Below are positions 21,269 to 29,300 of a stretch of DNA of 64,000 nucleotides, piece by piece. The position numbers were made by a program, and so were the translations under genes. The stretch is from NCBI GenBank assembly GCA_039545275.1, contig BCHS01000013.1, positions 496,001 to 560,000 on the forward strand, written 5' to 3'. Every line of letters begins with the position of its first letter. Position 1 is the first letter of the stretch. Origin of the DNA: Pseudomicrostroma phylloplanum (taxonomy: Eukaryota > Basidiomycota > Exobasidiomycetes > Microstromatales). The notes below the pieces were generated by a model. The model saw nothing but the letters and a program-made list of their open reading frames with translations. It was not told the origin of the DNA and ran no database searches.

Positions 21269-22240
21269 ATGGAGAAGTCACCCCTCCCCACTGACAATGC
21301 CCCCGGTCTCCCTGAGGGACTCGTAGTTGGCAAGGCCAATCAGGAACGCCGCCAGCGCCTACGTCGAGGATTCCAGGTCCTCTTTCTCCTGATCAGCTGC
21401 TTCGCCGTAGCAAGCATTGGCTTCAACACCATCAGGGACATTGCCCACCCCCACCCCCACCACCGCTTCGGGGGCGAGGGCGAGGGACGAGGACCCCACT
21501 CTTGGTTCGGTGGTGAAGGCCCCCACAAGGGCGATGGACCGCCTCCCCCCCACCCCAAGCCCATTGCCTGCTACCCCCTCGCCCCCGGAGAGTCAGTCAA
21601 CGTGACCCTCAACCTGCGCCCCGGCGGTCCCCCTCCCTTCCACCACCACGGAAAGGACCACCACGACAGGGAGGACCACCACCACAAGCAGGACAAGTCC
21701 GCCTTCTCCCTCTTCGGCAAGAAGAAGGACGACTCCAAGCACTTCAAGCATCCCAAACCCCCCAAGCACGGCAAGGGACCCGCACCTCCTCACATCTTCC
21801 TTCACCCTTCCCTGTTCAGCTCAGATGTAGCTCTGCTGCGTGAGGGCGAGGCCGACAAGACGAAGCTGGGCAAGGCCCCCGGTGGACCCGATGGCATCGA
21901 GGTCTACGCCATCTTCTCCCGCGACGAGGCCTCTGAGACCACCGAGGACGATGATGCCGAGATCGAGAGCAAGAAGGCCGACATCTGTGTGCACCGAGCG
22001 CCCAACGGAGTCACCATTGGGGCCTTCCGACCTCCTCCCCACCACGGCAAGAACGCTACGGACTCGCACCCTCCTCCCCCTCCCCCTCCCCCTCACAAGG
22101 GAGAGAAGAAGGGAGACCGACCTTTCCCCCCTCACCCCGAGGACCAATACCCCGACATCTCGGCCAAGATCCACGTACCCGCCGGACTGGGACTCCACCT
22201 CGACTCCCTGCCCCCTCCCCCTCCGTTCCCTCGTCATTAA
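21269..22240 (+). CDS. His/Pro/Lys-rich single-pass membrane protein
   Basis: I do not recognise the family. The single exon encodes 323 residues from ATG 21269 in the context caccATGG. A short cytosolic basic N-terminus (RRQRLRRG) precedes one membrane helix at about residues 36-53 (VLFLLISCFAVASIGF), suggesting type II topology. The luminal part is dominated by His-Pro and His-His runs (HPHPHH, FHHHGKDHH, PPHPKP) with poly-Pro blocks, a short globular-looking stretch (GIEVYAIFSRDE) and three possible N-glycosylation sites. Its composition suggests metal or acidic-polymer binding, but that is inference. Codon use is strongly C-ending (CCC, CAC, ACC), more biased than the neighbours, which suggests high expression. 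Confidence 0.75.
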   Translation: MEKSPLPTDNAPGLPEGLVVGKANQERRQRLRRGFQVLFLLISCFAVASIGFNTIRDIAHPHPHHRFGGEGEGRGPHSWFGGEGPHKGDGPPPPHPKPIACYPLAPGESVNVTLNLRPGGPPPFHHHGKDHHDREDHHHKQDKSAFSLFGKKKDDSKHFKHPKPPKHGKGPAPPHIFLHPSLFSSDVALLREGEADKTKLGKAPGGPDGIEVYAIFSRDEASETTEDDDAEIESKKADICVHRAPNGVTIGAFRPPPHHGKNATDSHPPPPPPPPHKGEKKGDRPFPPHPEDQYPDISAKIHVPAGLGLHLDSLPPPPPFPRH

Positions 22241-22786
22241 TCGGCGATTGGGCGTCTGACCTTCCTCATCTACCTCTGTTCTTTGTTCCTCACTTGTTCA
22301 TATCGCCGTGATCCAATACCGAAGTCGCCAAAACAGATGATATTACTGTCACTACTGCTGCTGACTGTTCTATCTGTCCGACCGTCCATCCATTGACACC
22401 TCGATGCATGCCCTGCAGCTGACACGTCCGCCTGGCAGACAGTACAGTCTGCCGCCTGTCAAAGCCTGCACACTTGACCTCTCGTTGCACCTCCCCTCCC
22501 CCCATGTTCACTCACCTCACCTCTCCTTCGCCTCATACCCTCCCTCGTCTTCTCTTTGCCCCCACCGCACCTCGCCTCAGCGTACTCTACTCTACCGTTC
22601 TACTCTGGCATCACCCTGAAACAACACTCACGCCAAGCCTTAAGTCTACTACTATAGCCTCCCTCGTCTTCCCTAATCACACCCGCATTTTCTCGGCGAC
22701 GAACAGCTGGATACGTGGGTACTCAAACAAAGACTCGACTTTCGTCAACCACCTTACGAACCTGTCCCACCACCAAGATCTACATC
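22241..22786. promoter_or_regulatory. Upstream region of the GPI-type repeat protein gene
   Basis: This 546-bp spacer sits between tandem genes. It becomes strongly CT-rich from 22490 to 22650, as in other core promoters of the window. I see no TATA box and no gene. Confidence 0.5.
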
Positions 22787-23548
22787 ATGCTCGTCCGCGG
22801 CGGCTTCCTCCTGGTCCTCTTCGCCCTCGCCTCTCTCCCCGGTATATCAGCCTCCATCGACAGCGACACCGACGGCGATCGCTTCCATCACGCCTACGCC
22901 GCTCACCTCCTGCCCAGACACTACTCCTCCTCCTCCCCCGATGCTCCGAATCTCCCTGCCCCAACGCTCACCTCGCGCGACTGGCCCTGGCAATCCGAAG
23001 TCTCCCTCGCCACCTCAGGCGCTTCAGCCGCAGTCAGTGCCGCCACGGTCGATGCGAGCAGCCAGGTGAGCATCGCTACGCAACTTGCCTCGAGTGAGAA
23101 GAGCGTTGCGACGGATGCGGCGAGTAGTGCGGTTAGTGGAGCCACTGAGACGGCGAGTAGTGCGAAGGATGGAGCGACGAAGACGGCTAGTAGTTATGTA
23201 GAGGGGGCGACGAGCACTGCTTCGAGCGCGGTTGATGGAGCCACTAGTACTGCCTCGAGCGCAGTGGACGGAGCAACGAGCACTGCTTCAAGCGCCGTTG
23301 ACGGGGCAATCTCGACTGCTTCCACTGCGTCTACCGGAGCGACCGCCTCAACATCAATCTCAGCTTCAACGACCGCCTCTGCCTCCGCCTCTGGCTCAAC
23401 CCCAGCCCCGGCTAATGACGACGAAAAGGACGACAGCACCTCGGACGGATCTGCCTCTCTCAAGCCCCTCGGTTCGACTTTCATTGCCCTTGACCCGATC
23501 GTCACGATGGTCCTTGGGTGCGCTCTCGTGATTCTTGTCTGGCTCTAG
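22787..23548 (+). CDS. Ser/Thr/Ala-rich secreted repeat protein with probable GPI anchor
   Basis: This is a single-exon 253-residue protein from ATG 22787. A classic signal peptide (GGFLLVLFALASLPGISAS) is followed by a short His/Ser-rich part and a long Ser/Ala/Thr region. The region contains tandem 11-residue units of the type GATSTASSAVDG, encoded by 33-bp DNA repeats, and then a Thr/Ser stalk and an acidic patch. The protein ends in a hydrophobic helix (VTMVLGCALVILVWL), which is the layout of a GPI-attachment signal. It is likely O-mannosylated and located in the wall or plasma membrane. No catalytic domain is visible. Confidence 0.75.
   Translation: MLVRGGFLLVLFALASLPGISASIDSDTDGDRFHHAYAAHLLPRHYSSSSPDAPNLPAPTLTSRDWPWQSEVSLATSGASAAVSAATVDASSQVSIATQLASSEKSVATDAASSAVSGATETASSAKDGATKTASSYVEGATSTASSAVDGATSTASSAVDGATSTASSAVDGAISTASTASTGATASTSISASTTASASASGSTPAPANDDEKDDSTSDGSASLKPLGSTFIALDPIVTMVLGCALVILVWL
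23204..23302 (+). repeat. Three 33-bp tandem repeats in the GPI-type protein gene
   Basis: Units at 23204-23236, 23237-23269 and 23270-23302 encode G-A-T-S-T-A-S-S-A-V-D. Differences between copies are mainly at third codon positions, and a degenerate fourth copy starts at 23303. More degenerate copies precede from about 23100. Confidence 0.8.
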
Positions 23549-23880
23549 ACCTTGACGAGTCTCCAATGACGCCTCAGTCGACTGGCTCGACTCGCGTCCA
23601 TCAAAGTAGTCTTGTGTTCGAATCTGAATACGTCCCTCATCAATACTGTCATCAATCACACACAAGTCTCTTAAAGGTCTTTCTGTAATTCATCATCATC
23701 GCCAGTAGCCGTAATCTGCCATCGCCTAAGGAGCCTTGGTCGCTGTTTTGTTGGAAAAGAAATAGGGCAGCATCAGCTCTGTGTCCTCTATCTCGTCAAT
23801 TGATACCCCCTAGGCCCCCGCCTATATCTCCCTCGTCTCTGTCAATAGCAAAGCCCCCCCGCTCTCTCTAGTAACAATGA
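23549..23880. other. Convergent 3' spacer
   Basis: This 332-bp spacer lies between the ends of the GPI-type protein gene and the aldo-keto reductase gene. I see no gene, RNA or repeat in it. Confidence 0.5.
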
Positions 23881-24963
23881 TCAATACTCACGATCCCAAG
23901 TAATCCCCGAACCAGTCTCCATTCCATCGAGTTCATTGAGGTCTGCCTCTGTGATTTCAAAGTCAAAGACGTCGGCGTTTTCCTTTATGCGCTTTGGGTT
24001 GGCTGATTTGGGGATGCAGATGAAGTCGCGCTGGAGAGACCAGCGGATGAGGAGCTGTGCGGGGGTCTTGTTGTAGCGCTGGAGAGGGTTTGGGAGAGGT
24101 GATGAGGCGAGCGTCAGAGGGTGGGACGAAGAGCGCCCTTCAGGTTTGCTCCGCTCTTGCTACTCACATCTGCAATCGTCTTTAGCTCGGGCAGATTGAC
24201 GTGCTCCCCCTTTCCCAGTGGCGAGTAAGCCTGCACCTCAATCTTCTTCTCCCTACACCTCTTGACGATCTCCTCCCTCTGGAAGAACGGGCTGAGTTCA
24301 ATCTGGTTGAGGACCGGCCGGTCTTTCTCCTCCGGGAAGGCCTCAAGGAGCTCATCGATGTGCTTAACACCATAGTTGCTCACTCCTACCGATCTGATCT
24401 TCCCCTCCTTCCTAGCCTGAAGCAGCGCCCGGTAAGCCTCTAGTCTCTTTTGTTTTCCCGGGTTGGGCGAGTGCAACAAGAAGAGGTCAAAGTACTCCAG
24501 TCCGGCCGTCTTGAGACTCTTGTCCACACTCTTCAGCGCAGCTTCATACCCATGACTGCTATCCCATACTTTTGAAGTGATGAAGATCTGCTCTCGTGAG
24601 GCGCCCTTGCCGTGCTTGTCGTCGTCGTGTGGCGTGGAGGTTTTCGTTCCTGGGCCGGAGCAGAAGGAACGGACAGCCTCGCCTGTTTCGGCTTCGTTGC
24701 CGTAGAGTTGGGCAGTGTCGATGTGGCGGTACCCGGCTTCGAGGGCGGCCTTGATCGCTTTCACGCCTTCCTGGAAGAGGCAAAGAAGAGGGGGAGAGAC
24801 GGAAGAAGGAGTTAGTGAGTGAGTGAGTAAGAGATGCTGCCCTCTTGGCCCTGCGCTTCTCACGTACCTGTCCCCTGCTGAGGTACACGCCCAACCCAAA
24901 GCGCGGGATGGACTTGCCATCGCTGAGCAGAATCGTCGATGTGAGTGAGAGTGGTGATCCCAT
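23881..24963 (-). CDS. Aldo-keto reductase (NADPH-dependent)
   Basis: Aldo-keto reductases reduce aldehydes and ketones with NADPH in the cytosol. Exons are 24963-24868, 24770-24168 and 24078-23881 (introns 97 and 89 bp), giving 298 residues, within the usual range. The catalytic tetrad is visible: Asp50 and Tyr55 in HIDTAQLYGNE, Lys99 in FITSKVW and His132 in FLLHSPN. The cofactor-binding end shows CIPKSANPKRIKENADVF, with the KS...R pattern for the NADPH 2'-phosphate. The barrel starts GKSIPRFGLGVYLSRG, joined to EGVKAIKAALEAGYRH at the first splice. A GTGAGT at the very end could allow an alternative tail. The gene is divergent from a GST with 255 bp between starts. Confidence 0.9.
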
Positions 24964-25218
24964 GGTGATGTTCGTCTACAGTGATGTCGGTATGATATCG
25001 TTATCGCAGCGACGAGGTGTGGCAGGGATACCAAGGTACCGGCTATCTTGCACCCTTGTACTCAACGCTCAGGCGTGAGAGTCGAAGAAGATGTGGAGGT
25101 GCGCTTTGAGCACGGGCCCTGCGCATATACCGTACCAAGGTCACAGAGGGAAGCCGCCGAGGGACTCCTCCTGTACAAGCTACTCCATCAACCCATCGAC
25201 ACGAACTACCGAATAACA
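24964..25218. promoter_or_regulatory. Compact divergent promoter, aldo-keto reductase / GST
   Basis: Only 255 bp separate the two ATGs, so the two detoxification-type genes must share upstream sequence. A weak CATATA element occurs near 25124 on the GST side. I looked for TTAGTAA-type AP-1 sites and found none exact. Confidence 0.5.
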
Positions 25219-26212
25219 ATGGTCTCATACAAGCTACACTAGTGAGTGACACCGCAGCATGGAAAGCGCACCAGGGAGATCCCATCTAAGTGAAACCCCT
25301 CCCCTTCTCTTCTCCTCCAGCTGGCCCGAGATTCCAGGGCGAGGCGAATACATCCGCCTCGCCTTCGAGTACGCTCAAGTGCCCTACGAGGAGAACAACG
25401 ACGTTTCCTCCCTCTCTGCACTCCTCACCGATGCGTCACTCGCCCACTTCGCCGTACCCATCCTCGAGATCCGCCACACCGATGGCACAGGGAAGGACGG
25501 GGAGTCGAGCTACCTTAGTCAGACGCCGGCCATACTGTCCTACCTCTCCTCTACGCTACCCGCCTTCTCTTCCTCTTCCTCTTCCTCTTCCTCAGGCGCA
25601 TTTGCCTCAGCCCTGCGTCATGCGACAGAAACGCAGCTCACACTGACCGCGCTAGACCTCTCCAACGAGGCGCACGACACGCACCACCCCATCGCCTCGG
25701 GCCTCTACTACGAGGAACAGCGAGACGAGGCACTCCGCAGGGCAGAGGACTTAAGGAAGAATCGGGTGCCCAAGTTCTTGGAGTCTTTTGAGAAGGCGCT
25801 GCAGAGGGGTAAAGGGAGGTTGTTAGGCGATGAGGGGAAAGGAGGACAGAAGGGAGCTGGAGTTGCTGATCTGACACTTTGGCAGGTGAGTGAGTGAGAG
25901 AAGGAGAAGGAGCCAGAGCAGCAGTCAGTCAGTCCAACGTTGATGGGAGCAGTCACTGACTAGGCACCTCGCTCTTGCTCCCTCGCCCTCGCTCTGACCA
26001 CACAGGTCCTCTGCGGCCTCAGCTTCGCATTTCCCCGTCTGATGACCTCGCTGCAGAGCTCTGGCAAGTTCCCACACATCTTCCGCTTCAAGGAGGAGAT
26101 TGCTGAGCTGCCGCCGATCAAGGCGTACCTGCACAGCGGGAGGAGAAGGGAGTTTGGGAATGGCGTATTCAGACATTACCCTGAGCTTGATGGAGAGGTG
26201 GAGCTCGATTAG
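25219..26212 (+). CDS. Glutathione S-transferase
   Basis: GSTs conjugate glutathione to electrophiles. Exons are 25219-25241, 25321-25885 and about 26006-26212 and give 264 residues. The first exon codes only MVSYKLH plus two bases; the splice completes YKLHYWPEIPGRGEYIRLAF, the typical start of the thioredoxin-like domain with an early Tyr. The glutathione-binding loop is seen as ILEIR...SYLSQTPAILSYL. The C-terminal helical domain has ADLTLWQVLCGLSF across the last splice, then FPHIFRFKEEIAELPPIKAYL, a common GST end. A Ser-rich insert (poly-Ser near residue 105) is unusual. The closest type appears to be the sigma/mu-like fungal group, inferred from the N-terminus. Confidence 0.85.
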
Positions 26213-26342
26213 GAGGGAGAGGGGATAGTGCGAGGCTTGTGTACTTTTGTCTTGACTGCTCTTCATTCATCTAGTGTACTCCTTGCGTGTGCTCCTACGA
26301 AATTTCATTACCCAGCAATCTACATCCCTCCTCTCTCTCCAT

Positions 26343-29300
26343 TCACTGGCCAAAGACATGCTCCACCTCATCGATGCCTCCCACTTTATTCGGACTCCTA
26401 GGTCCCAACGGTCCCACCATTTCCTCATCATCATCCTCTCCCTCCTCTTCAACATCCTCATCTTCGTCATCATCATCCTCATCATCCACCGCTCCACCCC
26501 TCGCCAGGCGAGCATTCCGCCTAGCCGCCTCGAGATCCATCGCCTCAAAGTCCAGCACGGGGCGCAAGGGCTGTGAATCTGAGTAGGCTCGCTGCAGTAG
26601 TGCTGGCGAGCCGCCCGAGGAGGAAGAGGAGGAAAGATGCGACTGTGTATGAGCCGAAGAGCTAGAGCGACGCGGCAGAGGCATGGGGCGGATCTCGCGG
26701 TGTAGACTGCCCAGCCCGCCCGCACTGCTGCCGCTGCCGATTGGGCTGCCGGCTCCACCGATGGCAGAAGAAGAGGAAGAGGACGTGGGGGAGCCAAAGC
26801 CGTGGTTGCTGCTGTAGCTGTTGCGCGGGCTGTTGCCTGGCGAGGCCGAGGGACGTGTGATGCGCCCTGTGCCGAGGGCATTCGTTGGTGAGCCCAGACT
26901 GCCTACGATGCTGTTGCCACTGCCTGCCCTGGACGGGAGGGGTGAAGGCGAAGGAGACCTCGAGCGATCACGGTGCTGCTTCTCGGCGGCAACAGTGGAG
27001 GAGAGGAAGCGCATTTCGCGCGGGCTGAGGTGTTCCCAGTTGGACTTGCCCTCTTCTTCGGGAAGCCCAAGAGAAGAACCACCATCTGCATTGCTGCTCG
27101 AGGCGGGCAAGCCCAAGCTGCCCGAACCTGCTGCTCCACTACCATTACCTGCGGCTCCAGAAGCATTGTTCGAGTGCGAAAAGTCTAGCTCGCCGATGGA
27201 AGCCACGCTTTCCGAGTCTGAGATGCTCGAGGCTCCATCGTTGTTTTGCCCAAGGATCTCGCCGAGGGCATCCCATGCCTGACGAGCGCCTTGCGAAGTC
27301 AAACCTCCGCCAGCTCCCGCACCACCTCCGCTAGTCGTCGTCGGGGAAGGAGGAGCCGAAAGGGAGGATGAGCTGATGATGGCTGGGGAGACGGCAGAGC
27401 CCATGTTCACGTCCTGGCCTCTACGTCCATCGTCAATGCTCATGCCACTTCCACTGCGGTAGAAGTGCTCGTCGCTGGTGACACTGCCAAAGACGTCGTT
27501 GAGGATCTCTTCATAGTCGCCCAGGTATCCTTCGACAATGTCGTCGGGAATGTAAGCGGCTGCTCCAGGACCTGCTGCTCCGCCGGCGTTCCTCCCGCCT
27601 CGCTTGAGAGGCTGCAGAAAGAGGTTGGCCTCGAAGAAGCCCCACCGCTGTGGCTGCTGAGGAGCACCATTGGCATCGACTCCATCACCATTGGCGTTGC
27701 CCTCTTGCTCTCCACCAAACGGCCCTTCGCTAAGGGCTTGCTCAGCAGGAGTATTATCCCAGCCATTCTGAGCATTCTTGCGCGGCCCTTGCTGCTTACC
27801 AGCTCCTTGCTGCTGCTGCTGTTGCTGTTGCTGTTGTTGTTGCTGCTGTTGCTGGCTCTGGTCGGCGTCGATCCCAAAGCGGCTTGAGATGTAATACTTG
27901 ACCAAACTTCTCAGAGCTTGCTCCTGAATGAGACTCTCGTAGATCTCACCATCCTTATCGCTGCTCAGCCACTCGTCTCTCAGCTCTGGCCTGCAATTCA
28001 GGTAGATGCCAGTGATGACCTTCATGTTGCTCTGACGCCACTTGCGTCCGCAGAAGGGGACCTGACTCTTGATCACTTTAAGCACATAGAGCTGCAGCGT
28101 CGGATGAGGGACCTTGAGAGATCGCTTCAGGATCGCAGAAGACTTGTACTGTACCAGCAAGAGGATCCGGTGTACTTTCCTCTTGGTGACCTTTTGCAGG
28201 ATGCGCGTAAAGTTGATGATGGAGAAGAAGTTGCGGAAACAGTACTCGTGGATGAGGCCTGCATCGTCGACCATGGGCTGAGTCATCGAAATGTCGGGTC
28301 CCATGCTCATCGACACATCTGCAGGAGCGTTGCCCATGCCGTTGCTACTGCCCACTGCTGGTTTCACAGCTGGCAGCCCTAGACCACTGCCGATGTCAAC
28401 GTCACCCGCGTCTTTGAGACCTTCCGTCTCGCAGAAGGCAAAGAAGTTGTAGTCGGCAGCTTCGTTCACAGCTCGAATACTGTTTGCCACCTCCTGCAGA
28501 CCAAACATCTTCAGGATGAGCAGCATCGCGTTGGAATCTACCAGGAATTGACTGAGGTGGTGGAACTTCATTGCGTGACTTGCTTTGAACCATTTGAGAC
28601 TCAAGAGCAAGATGGCGCTGACGGCCTTTGTCGTAATCTCGCGATGACGAAGGATGTCGACATCCTCGACTGTCGGGGGCGGAGGAGGCATGTCGATGTT
28701 GCCCTCAGCTGTCGGTCCGCTGGGAGCTGTCACTGTTGCCAGAAGCAGCTTGAGTAAGACCACGACGGCGCTCTGTAGATTGCTGAGGACAGCTTTGTAG
28801 AGGAGGTCCACTCGTTGCAGTCGTCGTACATCCGCAACTTGCTGTTGAAGGAGGGAGACCGTCTTGAGGTATCGCTCATTATCCAACACAGCCAAGAGAT
28901 GGTCTCCTTCAGCCTTGGCGAGCGTGGCTTGGATCTCGGCCTCAACCTCGACAAGGCGTTCGTACGTTGGCTCGCCCCGTGTCAGGAACGAGTTCTCCGG
29001 GTCAACGGGAGCAGATGCATTGACTCCCACGCCCCCCTCCGAAGACCCAGCCTCAGACATGGCAGTGGCTGTAAAGCGAGGGCTTCCTCCACCAGGCGTG
29101 AACGCAGGCGGGGTGCCAGATGTCAGGCGACTCGGCGTGTCGGTGCCAGTGTTTCCCTGCGGTCCATCAAGCCGCGACAAGGATAGGGCATGGAGACCAG
29201 CCCAATTTCTGCCATCGTGACTGCCAGATCGGGTAGAGATGCCATCGGAAGACGAAGCATACTGCGAAGTAGACGACGACGACAAGAGGGAAGCCTTGCC

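Noticed and set aside
23204..23302. CRISPR-like array
   Set aside because: The 33-bp units are directly adjacent with no spacers, are in frame within a surface-protein gene, and the genome is fungal.
23600..23640. tRNA-like GTTCGAATC stretch
   Set aside because: It resembles a B-box, but no matching A-box or cloverleaf arms could be found around it.
19188..26212. Secondary-metabolite gene cluster (hydrolase, reductase, GST together)
   Set aside because: No polyketide synthase, NRPS, terpene cyclase or cluster regulator lies among them, and unrelated surface-protein genes are interspersed.
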